Source: Clostridia bacterium (GTDB lineage Bacteria; Bacillota; Clostridia; Oscillospirales; CAG-272). From it: a stretch of 64,000 nt of DNA. The notes under the pieces were generated by a model that made no database searches, had not been told where the DNA came from, and saw nothing but the letters and a program-made list of their open reading frames with translations. A program made the position numbers and the translations under genes. Below are positions 7,841 to 16,002 of this stretch, piece by piece. Numbering within the stretch: position 1 is the first letter of the stretch; each line of letters starts with the position of its first letter. The stretch lies in the NCBI GenBank assembly GCA_017461385.1, contig JAFTXZ010000011.1:80183-144182 (forward strand), read 5' to 3'.

Positions 7841-8569
7841 ATGAACGTATTATGTATTGGAAACAGCTTTTCAGAGGACGCAACAAGGTACTTGCACCAA
7901 ATTTCTGACGATGAGATTTTTGTGAGAAACTTATACATTGGTGGATGCTCTCTTGAAACCCACTGGAATAACATAAAGGAAGCAAATCCGTTATATGAGT
8001 ATCAAAAAAATGGCAGAAGGTTAAAAATGATTTCTATCAACGAAGCACTGACTAAGAAAAAATGGGACTTCGTTACTGTTCAGCAGGTTAGCCAATTCTC
8101 TGGCAAGATAGAAACCTACGAGCCCTTCCTTTCACATATAGTTGAGTTTATTAAAGAAAAATGTCCAAGCGCAAAAATCGTTTTTCACAGAACGTGGGCG
8201 TACGATGACAATAGCACTCATGGTGGCTTTGCCCTTTACGATAATTCAAGACCAAAAATGTTTAAGGCGATAGTTGATACAACCAACGAAATTGCCAAAA
8301 GATATGGCTTTGACGTAATTCCTAACGGAGAGGCTGTCGAGCTGGCAAGAGAATTACCGGAGTTTTCAAGCGGTGCAGAGCTTAACATAAACCGAGACGG
8401 CTTCCATTTGTCTTTAAACTATGGAAGATACCTTGCAGGACTTGTTATGTTTGCATATTTTACAGGCAAAAATCCAGAGCGCGTTACCTACGAGCCGGAG
8501 AATACGGATAAGCAGATAAACGCAAAGCTTAAAAGCGTGGCAAGAAGGGCAATGGAATCGCTGAAATAG
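7841..8569 (+). CDS. DUF4886 protein (SGNH-hydrolase-like)
   Basis: A 242-residue cytoplasmic protein opening with MNVLCIGNSFSEDATRYLHQ. The GNSFS motif is equivalent to the GDS block of SGNH esterases, and the serine is the likely nucleophile. A later NRDGFHLSLNYGRYLAGLV segment resembles the DxxH block that supplies the Asp and His. DUF4886 proteins are usually found beside carbohydrate-degradation genes and are thought to be esterases, but the substrate is unknown. I prefer ATG 7841, because AGAGG sits 7 nt upstream; the in-frame ATG 7835 overlaps the preceding stop. It is the second gene after the radical SAM gene, with no terminator visible between them. Confidence 0.8.
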   Translation: MNVLCIGNSFSEDATRYLHQISDDEIFVRNLYIGGCSLETHWNNIKEANPLYEYQKNGRRLKMISINEALTKKKWDFVTVQQVSQFSGKIETYEPFLSHIVEFIKEKCPSAKIVFHRTWAYDDNSTHGGFALYDNSRPKMFKAIVDTTNEIAKRYGFDVIPNGEAVELARELPEFSSGAELNINRDGFHLSLNYGRYLAGLVMFAYFTGKNPERVTYEPENTDKQINAKLKSVARRAMESLK

Positions 8570-8708
8570 TCATAAGGAGGCTTGCTTCTAATTAAATATA
8601 AAATAGGAAAACGGTGGACAATTTGCACAAAAAAGCAAATTTGAGATTTTGAAAAACTGTTGATATTTTGTGCAAAAGGTCGAAAATAGTTAAAAATCGA
8701 AAGGTCGA

Positions 8709-8737
8709 TTGACTTTGACTTATATAGGTGTTATAAT
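8709..8737 (+). promoter_or_regulatory. Promoter of the InlB-repeat lipoprotein
   Basis: TTGACT at 8709, 17-nt spacer, TATAAT at 8732. Confidence 0.75.
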
Positions 8738-8803
8738 AAAAGAGCAAATTTGGGGTAGTTCTCCCCTTTGTAAGTAAATATTTTAATTGAAAGGAATACA
8801 AAA

Positions 8804-10027
8804 ATGAAAAAGAACACATTAATTAAGGTTCTCAGCCTAATTATGATCTGTGCACTTGTTCTTCCAATGGTAGTTTCCTGTGGCGGTGGTCCACAATACC
8901 TAATTACCCTTGACCCAAATAAGGGCACGCTTCCAGATGATGTTGAGACTGAATTTTATCGTGGCGAGGAAGAAAAAATCGGTAAGCTTCCTACACCAGT
9001 AAGAAAGGGATACACCTTCCTTGGCTGGTATGACGTTGACGACACAACACTTGAGGAAAAAATTACACGTTCCTTTGAGGTTGAGTACGATATGGATCTT
9101 ATTGCTCAATGGCAAAGAAACGAGGGTGAGGGCGCACTTGTAACAGTTGAGCTTATGCTTGGCGCAGATGAAAGCTTTGTTGCTGATGAAGAGGGTAACG
9201 TTCCAAATGACGTTATCGAGCTTGAGGCTGGTGACAGACTTGGTAAATTGCCAACTGCTGAGAGATACGGCTACAAGTTCCTTGGCTGGTACAACGATAA
9301 GGGCGTACAATATTCACAAACATCTATCATCAACGCTGATACAAAGCTATCAGCTAAGTGGGAAAAGATTAACTTCTGTATCGACGGTACATACAACCAC
9401 GACTGGGCTACAACTGGTGGTTACAAGCTAAAGTCCGAGGCTACTTGTACAACCGCTGAAATTCACGAGCGTAAGTGTGGCAAACCAGGCTGTGGTGTTG
9501 TTGAATCAACTGAAATGAACCCAGCACTTGGACACGCGTACGATTGGAACGACGAGATTCCAATGCAAAGAACTGGTATTTGCTCAAGATGTGGCGACGA
9601 TGAAAAGATTGAGTTCGTTGACGTTACACTTGAGGCTATGGGTAAGGGTAACCCTCAGGTTGATTCTAGCGCTGGTTGGGGTCTAACCCTTGGCGGTGAC
9701 CTTATCGATGGTAACTGGGAAGGTAAAACAATTTGTGGTAACCAAAAGCCTATCAGCGTTACACTTGACTTTGAAAAGGCAACAATGGTTGACGTAATCT
9801 ACGTTGCAGGTCAGGGCACTGCTGGTTACACAATTACCTGGTATGATGCAGACGGCGAAGAGGTTGGTTATGATAGAGGTGCCTTTGGTTCTATTGCAGC
9901 AGGCGACTACGTTGTTATGTTTGAGGTTGGTGCAGAGATTGCAAAGGTTGTAATTGAACAACCAACACCAAGTTACGGACAGGACTACTGGGGCGAGATT
10001 CGTCTAGCACAATATCCTGCAGAGTAA
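8804..10027 (+). CDS. Surface lipoprotein with two InlB B-repeats
   Basis: A 407-residue lipoprotein. The signal peptide ends in the lipobox VVSC with the lipid-anchored Cys at about residue 26. Two InlB/Listeria-Bacteroides B-repeats follow (GYTFLGWYD near residue 70 and GYKFLGWYND near 160), each ending in a W-Q or W-E strand (LIAQWQ, LSAKWE). Then come a CxxC pair segment (CTTAEIHERKCGKPGCG and CSRCGD) and a C-terminal beta-sandwich (about residues 275-405) that looks like a discoidin or galactose-binding fold. These domains are known from adhesins and cell-surface binding proteins. It lies 67 nt upstream of a related lipoprotein with a deacetylase domain, and the two are probably co-expressed. 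The ligand is unknown. Confidence 0.82.
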   Translation: MKKNTLIKVLSLIMICALVLPMVVSCGGGPQYLITLDPNKGTLPDDVETEFYRGEEEKIGKLPTPVRKGYTFLGWYDVDDTTLEEKITRSFEVEYDMDLIAQWQRNEGEGALVTVELMLGADESFVADEEGNVPNDVIELEAGDRLGKLPTAERYGYKFLGWYNDKGVQYSQTSIINADTKLSAKWEKINFCIDGTYNHDWATTGGYKLKSEATCTTAEIHERKCGKPGCGVVESTEMNPALGHAYDWNDEIPMQRTGICSRCGDDEKIEFVDVTLEAMGKGNPQVDSSAGWGLTLGGDLIDGNWEGKTICGNQKPISVTLDFEKATMVDVIYVAGQGTAGYTITWYDADGEEVGYDRGAFGSIAAGDYVVMFEVGAEIAKVVIEQPTPSYGQDYWGEIRLAQYPAE

Positions 10028-10042
10028 TATTATTGATTGACG

Positions 10043-10074
10043 TAACCCTCGGGACATATTTTTCCCGGGGGTTA
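10043..10074 (+). promoter_or_regulatory. Intergenic hairpin between the two InlB-repeat lipoproteins
   Basis: TAACCCTCGGG and CCCGGGGGTTA form an 11-bp GC-rich stem with one GU pair and a 10-nt loop. No T-run follows, so it may be an mRNA-stability or partial-termination hairpin rather than a full terminator. Confidence 0.5.
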
Positions 10075-10094
10075 TGCTGACTAAGGGGGATAAA

Positions 10095-13000
10095 ATGAAG
10101 TTAAGAAATAAAATTCTTTGTCTTCTTCTTTGCGTTTTGTGCCTTTGCGGTATAGCTTCACTTGCTTCCTGCGGTGGACCGAGCGGACCAACCTATACCG
10201 TTACCTTTAACCCGGGTGATGGTGGTACAATGGTAAGCGAAAGCACAATTCAAGTGGCAGAAGGACAAAAAATCCCAATGCCCTCAGCTACAAAGGAGGG
10301 CTATATAGTTATTGGCTGGTACTCTGGTAGAGAGGTCAATACAAGATGGGACTTTGAAAAAAATGTAGTAACTAAGGATATTACCTTGACCGCTTGGTGG
10401 AGTCTTGACTACACAACGGGTGGTGGAGCCTGTGAGCATGAATTCGTTGAGGATGCTAAGAAGGTTAACACCTATCCGGACTGCGAAAAGAGTGGTAAGA
10501 TAAACTACGTATGTACAAAATGTAGCTATGAAACATACGAAATTAAGGCAAAGCTCGGACACGATTATGCCGAAGAAATAATAGAGCCAACCTGTGGCGA
10601 AAAGGGCTATACAAGAGAATATTGTAAGCGTGACGGCTGCACCTATGAGAAAAGAACCAAAGAGGTAAAACCTACGGGTGATCACAAATGGGGTGACTTT
10701 GAAACCATCATTCATGCTACAAAGTACACAGCAGGTCTCGAAAAACGTACCTGTAGTGTTTGTAAGACCACAAAGGAAGAAACTATTGACCCATACTATG
10801 TTCTTGACCCAACAGTATTTGATGGAATCGAAATAGGAAACTATAAATACACGGGTGGCAAGTACGAAAATGCACCGTTTGTAAACATTGCTCAGTTTGG
10901 TGGAGTTCATGCAAATAGCTATTATACAGTTTGTGAGCCAAAATATGGAATTGACGGCGACGTTTCTACCTATTGGAGTGCTGACACTCTTGCAGATGGC
11001 GCCAAAATGACAGGTAGCTACTATGAGGTTTCCTTTGAACAGGAATTTGTAATTGGAGCCTTTAGTGCAGTTGTACCATTCTATACCTCCTGGGAGGTAG
11101 GCGAGGATTGCTATGTTTCATTTGACATTATGGCGCTTGTTGGTACCGAATGGCAAAAGGTTGGTGAGCTTAGCGATAAAAATGCTTCTCAGTCAGGCTT
11201 GAACGGTGTTGTTTTGGTTGAATTGCCAGAGCCTGTTACAACTAAGGGTATCAGACTTCAAGTATCACATTCAACAAGATATTGCCCAGCAATCATCTAT
11301 GAGCTTGAGGTTTTAGCTGAGGCTCCTGAAAATGAAAGAGTACCAATGTCTCTTGTAGGCGCATCACTTGTATCTGCATCTGGTGTATATAACTCCTGGG
11401 GAAATCCGGCAACAGACGCAATTGACGGCTCAAATAGCACACACTGGTTTACTGATACAAAGCATGCAGCAGACGGACACGAGGTATATATTTGCCTTGA
11501 CTTTTCTGAAAATAAATATCTTGCAGCCGTTCAGTTCACTGTAACTGCTAATCAGGATAGTAAAAAATACAGACTTTACTATTGGGAAGATGACCAATGG
11601 AAAACAAGAGATGAATTTGATTTTTACGTAGGCTCAACCACCTGCACAGAGGGTGGAGTTTATTCAGAGGCTGATAAATCCGGAAGGATTTGTACCTTCC
11701 TTGTTGAAACAGACCTTACAACAAGCAAAATCAAGCTTGTGGAATATGAGGTTAAGGGCGCAGCACTTGCCTGGGCAGACTATAAGGTATGTGAAATTCT
11801 TCCACTTACAGTTATAGAGCAGGCAAACGCTTCTTCGTCATTATTAGTTCCATACACAGGCTGTAAGCATAACTACAAAATCGTTGATAGAAATGGCGAC
11901 GGTAAGACAAACGAAAAGGACGCAACTCCAGCAACCTGTACAGAAATAGGCTATACACTTATGCAATGCACAAAGTGTAAGATTGAAACCAGAACAGATG
12001 CAACAGATATGCTAAAGCATACATGGGGCGCTCCTTCAATAGAAACAGAGGCAACTGCTACCACGTTAGGTGTAAAGGTTGAGAGCTGTACCTGTGGAGC
12101 CAAGAAGACATATAACTACATGCTAGAGCTTGAGGCTCCTGTAGTTACACCATACTATCACAATGCACCAGCCGCTTGGGCAATGACCTTTGACGATGGT
12201 AACTATCTTGGAACCTACGAGTGGGCAGTTCCAAAGCTTTTGGAATATAATTACAAGGCGACAGCAGTTCTTTCAATTTGCTATATGTCAGGACTTGTTA
12301 AGGAATGGCAGGGATATTTTGCAAGTGGCGCCTTTGACCTTGGCTCACACTCATATAACCATACCTACATTTACTCAGGTGATATAAGCGAAGGTCAGCT
12401 TCTTAACGAGGTAAATGGTGCAAACTACTGGTTTATGAATAACTTCAAGGGACAAATGGTACTGACCTTTGCTACTCCTGGTGGTACAACTACACAGCCA
12501 AACGCCCAATACTTTGCATCCGTTATGGCAGCAGGTCGTCACGGTGATGCTCAGGTGTGGGATAATCTAATGGATAACCTAAAGGAGCGTAAGGACTGGG
12601 GAGACCTAAACTCCTACGTTTCAAAGAACGACCAATTCGAGGGCTTCTTTGTATTCGTTAAAGACGGAAAGATACTTAGCGATGCAAAGCACCCAGGCGC
12701 TATCAATACAAGTGGCTCCTTTGGTAAGGTGCAAACAGGCGTAAAAGACGGTAAGCCAGTTTATAGCTCAGAGTGGACTGAGTGGATTGAGGGCGCAAAC
12801 GTTTTGTCAAACGGTGGATTTGAAATTCTTCCTGATGAGGAAGTAAAGCATGACACTGGCGAAAACAGAGTTTACGACAATAACTACATTGCAGTAAAAT
12901 CTCTTGCTGGTATTCGTGTTTTTGACAAGAAGGTTTTAGACGAGCTTAAGGTTCAAAACTACGTATTCAATCCTGAAACAGGTAAGATGGAGCTTTCTGA

Positions 13001-13652
13001 GGAGACAGGCACATACTACTACGACGAGGCTAACTATAGGTATGAGTGGAAGACCGCAGGCTCTTATGTTGAGCAGGGTGGAAAGCTTGTTTATAGCGAA
13101 AGCGATGACTCAGGCTATAAGCTACTTCACGTTGAGCTTGGTACATACGAGAGCTACATAAATGGTATGCTTGATAGAGGCTCATGGACAGTTGAGTGTC
13201 TACACGAAATTGAGGGACCAACAATTTCCGTTACCTATGCAGCAACAATTTCCAAGTTTGAGCATCTAAAGAAGGCAGGCTTCTGGTGTGGCTCTTGGCA
13301 TCAGATAACACTTTATGGAAAGGAATACCAAACCTCAAGCGTTAACGTAACAGAGTCAACAGATAGCCAAATCAAGCTAACCTTAACGGACGAGATGGAT
13401 GACTTCCTGTTCAATCAAGCTCTTACAATTAAGGTTGACATTCCAGACAGCTGGACATCAGTTACTGCTACTCAAGCAGGCAACGCAATTCCACTTGTAA
13501 CAAATGAGGAATATAAGGACGATATGACAGTTGTTACGTGCACAATCATAAACGAGCTAGTAGATGCTGAAAACGGTATTTACAATAAGTACCTCTGCAT
13601 CGACGCAATTCCAGATGGTGGCGAAATCGTAATCAACGGCATAACTGAATAA
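10095..13652 (+). CDS. Multidomain surface lipoprotein with polysaccharide deacetylase (NodB) domain
   Basis: An 1185-residue lipoprotein (lipobox LASC, Cys about residue 26). Domains in order: InlB B-repeat (GYIVIGWYSG); three CxxC zinc-ribbon-like repeats (CTKC, CKRDGC, CSVC); two discoidin-like beta-sandwiches (about 240-410 and 415-590); another CxxC repeat (CTKCKIET); then a NodB homology domain from about residue 690. The NodB domain has the catalytic motif TFDDG (about 698-702) and metal-ligand HSYNH (about 750). The family removes acetyl or acyl groups from surface or host polysaccharides. The start at ATG 10095 has AAGGGGGAT upstream; the ATG at 10074 has none. A terminator follows the gene. 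Confidence 0.85.
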   Translation: MKLRNKILCLLLCVLCLCGIASLASCGGPSGPTYTVTFNPGDGGTMVSESTIQVAEGQKIPMPSATKEGYIVIGWYSGREVNTRWDFEKNVVTKDITLTAWWSLDYTTGGGACEHEFVEDAKKVNTYPDCEKSGKINYVCTKCSYETYEIKAKLGHDYAEEIIEPTCGEKGYTREYCKRDGCTYEKRTKEVKPTGDHKWGDFETIIHATKYTAGLEKRTCSVCKTTKEETIDPYYVLDPTVFDGIEIGNYKYTGGKYENAPFVNIAQFGGVHANSYYTVCEPKYGIDGDVSTYWSADTLADGAKMTGSYYEVSFEQEFVIGAFSAVVPFYTSWEVGEDCYVSFDIMALVGTEWQKVGELSDKNASQSGLNGVVLVELPEPVTTKGIRLQVSHSTRYCPAIIYELEVLAEAPENERVPMSLVGASLVSASGVYNSWGNPATDAIDGSNSTHWFTDTKHAADGHEVYICLDFSENKYLAAVQFTVTANQDSKKYRLYYWEDDQWKTRDEFDFYVGSTTCTEGGVYSEADKSGRICTFLVETDLTTSKIKLVEYEVKGAALAWADYKVCEILPLTVIEQANASSSLLVPYTGCKHNYKIVDRNGDGKTNEKDATPATCTEIGYTLMQCTKCKIETRTDATDMLKHTWGAPSIETEATATTLGVKVESCTCGAKKTYNYMLELEAPVVTPYYHNAPAAWAMTFDDGNYLGTYEWAVPKLLEYNYKATAVLSICYMSGLVKEWQGYFASGAFDLGSHSYNHTYIYSGDISEGQLLNEVNGANYWFMNNFKGQMVLTFATPGGTTTQPNAQYFASVMAAGRHGDAQVWDNLMDNLKERKDWGDLNSYVSKNDQFEGFFVFVKDGKILSDAKHPGAINTSGSFGKVQTGVKDGKPVYSSEWTEWIEGANVLSNGGFEILPDEEVKHDTGENRVYDNNYIAVKSLAGIRVFDKKVLDELKVQNYVFNPETGKMELSEETGTYYYDEANYRYEWKTAGSYVEQGGKLVYSESDDSGYKLLHVELGTYESYINGMLDRGSWTVECLHEIEGPTISVTYAATISKFEHLKKAGFWCGSWHQITLYGKEYQTSSVNVTESTDSQIKLTLTDEMDDFLFNQALTIKVDIPDSWTSVTATQAGNAIPLVTNEEYKDDMTVVTCTIINELVDAENGIYNKYLCIDAIPDGGEIVINGITE

Positions 13653-13658
13653 AAACAA

Positions 13659-13690
13659 AAAAGTAGCCAAGCAATTGGCTACTTTTTTTA
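13659..13690 (+). terminator. Terminator after the deacetylase lipoprotein
   Basis: AAGTAGCCAA and TTGGCTACTT stem, 4-nt loop, seven T. Confidence 0.88.
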
Positions 13691-13726
13691 TTCGATTTTA
13701 GAAAATAAGTTTTTTTCTCAAAGCTA

Positions 13727-13755
13727 TTGACATTTTATAAAAACTGTGATAATAT
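13727..13755 (+). promoter_or_regulatory. Promoter of tRNA-Arg
   Basis: TTGACA at 13727, 17-nt spacer, TAATAT at 13750. Confidence 0.8.
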
Positions 13756-13772
13756 ATTTAAGCACTAAAGAA

Positions 13773-13848
13773 GCGCCCTTAGCTCAGCGGATAGAGTGCC
13801 CGGCTACGAACCGGTAGGTCGAGAGTTCGAATCTCCCAGGGCGCGCCA
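13773..13848 (+). tRNA. tRNA-Arg(ACG)
   Basis: A 76-nt cloverleaf: acceptor GCGCCCT/AGGGCGC, D arm GCTCAGCGGATAGAGT, anticodon loop CTACGAA (anticodon ACG), T arm GAGAGTTCGAATCTC, discriminator G and encoded CCA. It has its own promoter and terminator. Confidence 0.95.
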
Positions 13849-13850
13849 TA

Positions 13851-13892
13851 AAATACTGCAGAAAAGGATACATTTTCTGCAGTATTTTTTTT
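13851..13892 (+). terminator. Terminator of tRNA-Arg
   Basis: AAATACTGCAGAAAA and TTTTCTGCAGTATTT form a 15-bp stem followed by a T-run. Confidence 0.88.
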
Positions 13893-13894
13893 AT

Positions 13895-14014
13895 TCATTG
13901 CGAAAGCAATGGTATATCATCACACTTCAGCGTGTATATCTCCCCAAGGCGAGTATCTCATCAACCGAAGGTTGTATTCCTTTCGCAATGATGATATACA
14001 AAACTTAGTTTTGA
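13895..14014. repeat. Short-hairpin array near tRNA-Arg
   Basis: A series of small stem-loops separated by GTATATCATCA-like linkers: CATTGCGAAAGCAATG, ACACTTCAGCGTGT, CTCCCCAAGGCGAG, CAACCGAAGGTTG and CAAAACTTAGTTTTG. In addition, ATTGCGAAAG at 13897 can pair over 10 bp with CTTTCGCAAT at 13980, enclosing the others. The same style of element lies beside tRNA-Thr at 6355-6614. Confidence 0.65.
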
Positions 14015-14034
14015 TGATATGCAACGGCAAGCCA

Positions 14035-14063
14035 TTGATTTTTAAGTTGCAATGTGCTATGAT
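14035..14063 (+). promoter_or_regulatory. Possible promoter of the small membrane protein
   Basis: TTGATT at 14035, 17-nt spacer, TATGAT at 14058; a weaker match than others in the window. Confidence 0.45.
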
Positions 14064-14083
14064 ATATCCCAAGAGGTGATAAT

Positions 14084-14719
14084 ATGGAAAACAAAAAAAG
14101 AACATTTAGAGAAATAATACGCCAAGAAAAAGAAATAATGTTACCCTTGAACTTCTTCGTTTCCTATATTTTAACTCCGATCTATGCAATTATTTCTTTA
14201 GTTTTAATAACAGTATTCGGAGTGCTTATGAGCGTCGATGAAGACAAGTATTTAATATCGGGAATATTGTGTCTTTGTGCTTTCGTTGTTGTTTCCATAA
14301 TTTTTTTATCAACCGTACCTTTTGTTAGAAAGAAAGCAATTCAAACGGAAATCCAAAGATATGATTTTGACTTTTCAGACGAGCCGGATTTGGAAATATG
14401 GGATTTTTCCACAGAAGAAATTGCGTTACGCTTCAAGAGTTATGGTATGTATGTAGATGATGATTTTTATAATTTTGACGAGCTTATGATTACGATTGAA
14501 ACGAGCAATTATTGCAAGCGCGTACATATCGTATTACGCTTTATGATAAATCCCGACACGTATATAACGTTACCGATAGATAAACGAGTTTTAAAAATGA
14601 TCGATTCTTTTCGTATTAGAATTTATAACAGATCCCAGCTTGATTATATTTTAGATAACAAAACTATAGCTTTTGAAGAAATATATAATAGAGGACATGT
14701 GTCCTTTCCACCGAGGTAG
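14084..14719 (+). CDS. Two-TM membrane protein of unknown function
   Basis: A 211-residue protein with a basic N-terminus, two hydrophobic segments (about residues 24-48 and 58-80) and a soluble C-terminal domain of about 130 residues. The C-terminal domain is rich in Asp, Tyr and beta-type sequence (DDDFYNFDELMITIETSNYCKRVHIVLRF). The size and layout resemble YcxB-like small membrane proteins, but I do not recognise a conserved motif. AAGAGGTG precedes ATG 14084. Its codon use is visibly more AT-rich and varied (CGT, TTA, TCG, GTA) than its neighbours. It sits between tRNA-Arg with a hairpin array and a fragment of a tRNA-Leu 3' end, which suggests a small islet acquired at a tRNA site. Confidence 0.65.
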   Translation: MENKKRTFREIIRQEKEIMLPLNFFVSYILTPIYAIISLVLITVFGVLMSVDEDKYLISGILCLCAFVVVSIIFLSTVPFVRKKAIQTEIQRYDFDFSDEPDLEIWDFSTEEIALRFKSYGMYVDDDFYNFDELMITIETSNYCKRVHIVLRFMINPDTYITLPIDKRVLKMIDSFRIRIYNRSQLDYILDNKTIAFEEIYNRGHVSFPPR

Positions 14720-14750
14720 CGTTGCCATCAGGTTACAGTGAAGCGATTCA

Positions 14751-14778
14751 TGTGGATTCAGTCCCGTCGTCCGCACCA
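14751..14778 (+). pseudogene. Remnant of a tRNA-Leu 3' end
   Basis: The last 28 nt resemble the T arm and acceptor end of a class II tRNA-Leu (TGTGG-ATTCA-GTCCC then CGTCCGCACCA), including CCA. The T stem is not properly paired, and no D arm, anticodon arm or matching GCGGACG 5' end lies upstream. A terminator follows at a normal tRNA distance. It is most likely a broken tRNA or an attachment-site scar. Confidence 0.5.
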
Positions 14779-14787
14779 TAAACAGAA

Positions 14788-14814
14788 AAGACACCCAACA
14801 GGGTGTCATTTTTG
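14788..14814 (+). terminator. Terminator after the tRNA-Leu remnant
   Basis: GACACCC AACA GGGTGTC stem-loop followed by ATTTTTG. Confidence 0.75.
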
Positions 14815-14860
14815 TTTATCTCGCCAACAGTGTGTTTTTCTCTGTACGTTCAACCTGTCT

Positions 14861-14889
14861 TTGACCTCAAAAATAACCTTGCATATACT
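14861..14889 (+). promoter_or_regulatory. Promoter of ddl
   Basis: TTGACC at 14861, 17-nt spacer, TATACT at 14884. Confidence 0.75.
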
Positions 14890-14913
14890 ATTAAGAGAAA
14901 GCGAGGTGTGGCT

Positions 14914-15939
14914 ATGAAAAAGAAAGCGATATGTGTGATTTTTGGTGGAAAAAGTGAGGAGTATGAGGTTTCACTCAAGTCAGCCTACAATGTTTTGGAG
15001 TCCCTTTGCAAGGAAAGCTACGAAATATACAAGCTAGGCATAACTAAAGATGGAAGATGGCTACTTTTTGAGGGGGAAAACAAGGAGATATTAAACGACA
15101 TCTGGCATAAGGGACGCGTAAAGGAGGTAACTCTTGATTTTAATTCAAGCACACTTTTGATTTTGGAAAATGGCAAAAGAATAAAAATAGACAAGGCACT
15201 TATTATAATGCATGGCGAAAATGGAGAGGACGGACATTTGCAAGCCACCCTTGATTTAGCAGGAATAAGTTATCTGGGTCCCGACCACCTTGCCAGCTCA
15301 ATTTGTATGAATAAGTACGTAACGAAGCTTGTAGCAAGAGCGCAGGGAATAAGAGTTGCAAGGGACGTTTTTTTGACAAAGGACAATTATTGTCTTGAGG
15401 AAATTTATAAAAATGTTGAGAAAATAGGCTACCCTGTGTTTGTAAAGCCTAATACAAGTGGCTCCTCGGTAGGGGTGAGCAGAGTGGAAAATAAAAATCA
15501 GCTAAAGGACGCTATTGAAGATGCATTCCTTGTTTCGAGTGCAGTTATAGTAGAGGAGGAAATAAAGGGCACTGAAACTGAGCTTGCACTAATTGAGAAA
15601 AACGGAAAGGTGCAAATTTCCACCTCTGGACAGCTTAGCTATAAGGGGGCTTATTATAGCTATGAGGAAAAGTATAAAAGCCAAGATACCCAGTACATAA
15701 TACCCTCAAAAATCAGTGAAGAAACAGAAAAAGCCTTGAGGGAGTGTTGCGAAAAGCTCTTTTTTGCCCTAGGACTTAAGGGGCTTTCCCGAATAGACTT
15801 TTTTGTTTGCGGTGATGAAATAGTCTTTAATGAGGTCAACACCCTGCCTGGTATGACCGATATCAGTATGTTTTTGAAGCTTTTTGAGCACGATGGCATC
15901 TCAAGAAAAAAGCTTATCAATCTGCTGGCTTCTGAGTAA
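14914..15939 (+). CDS. ddl: D-alanine--D-alanine ligase
   Basis: Joins two D-alanines with ATP to give the dipeptide used for peptidoglycan precursors, in the cytoplasm. The 341-residue protein begins MKKKAICVIFGGKSEEYEVS, with the family glycine-rich/SxEhevS start. It shows the GENGEDGHLQATLDLAGISYLG block, the ATP-grasp segment YPVFVKPNTSGSSVGVSRV and the C-terminal metal site RIDFFV...FNEVNTLPGMTDISMF. The start is ATG 14914 behind GCGAGGTG; the longer in-frame extension to 14803 runs through the promoter and is not used. murD follows with its own promoter, so cell-wall precursor genes are grouped here. Confidence 0.95.
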   Translation: MKKKAICVIFGGKSEEYEVSLKSAYNVLESLCKESYEIYKLGITKDGRWLLFEGENKEILNDIWHKGRVKEVTLDFNSSTLLILENGKRIKIDKALIIMHGENGEDGHLQATLDLAGISYLGPDHLASSICMNKYVTKLVARAQGIRVARDVFLTKDNYCLEEIYKNVEKIGYPVFVKPNTSGSSVGVSRVENKNQLKDAIEDAFLVSSAVIVEEEIKGTETELALIEKNGKVQISTSGQLSYKGAYYSYEEKYKSQDTQYIIPSKISEETEKALRECCEKLFFALGLKGLSRIDFFVCGDEIVFNEVNTLPGMTDISMFLKLFEHDGISRKKLINLLASE

Positions 15940-15955
15940 ATTTTTTTATATTATA

Positions 15956-15984
15956 TTGAAATGCAAATATTTTTATTATATAAT
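15956..15984 (+). promoter_or_regulatory. Promoter of the murD-M42-nifS operon
   Basis: TTGAAA at 15956, 17-nt spacer, TATAAT at 15979. Confidence 0.75.
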
Positions 15985-16002
15985 AATTAGAAAGGCATTT
16001 TT

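Noticed and set aside
13796-14008. 70-codon frame starting inside tRNA-Arg
   Set aside because: It overlaps the tRNA, its terminator and the hairpin array.
14703-14778. A complete functional tRNA-Leu
   Set aside because: Only the 3' end resembles tRNA-Leu; GAGGACA upstream pairs with the 3' acceptor strand at only five of seven positions, and no D or anticodon arm can be drawn.
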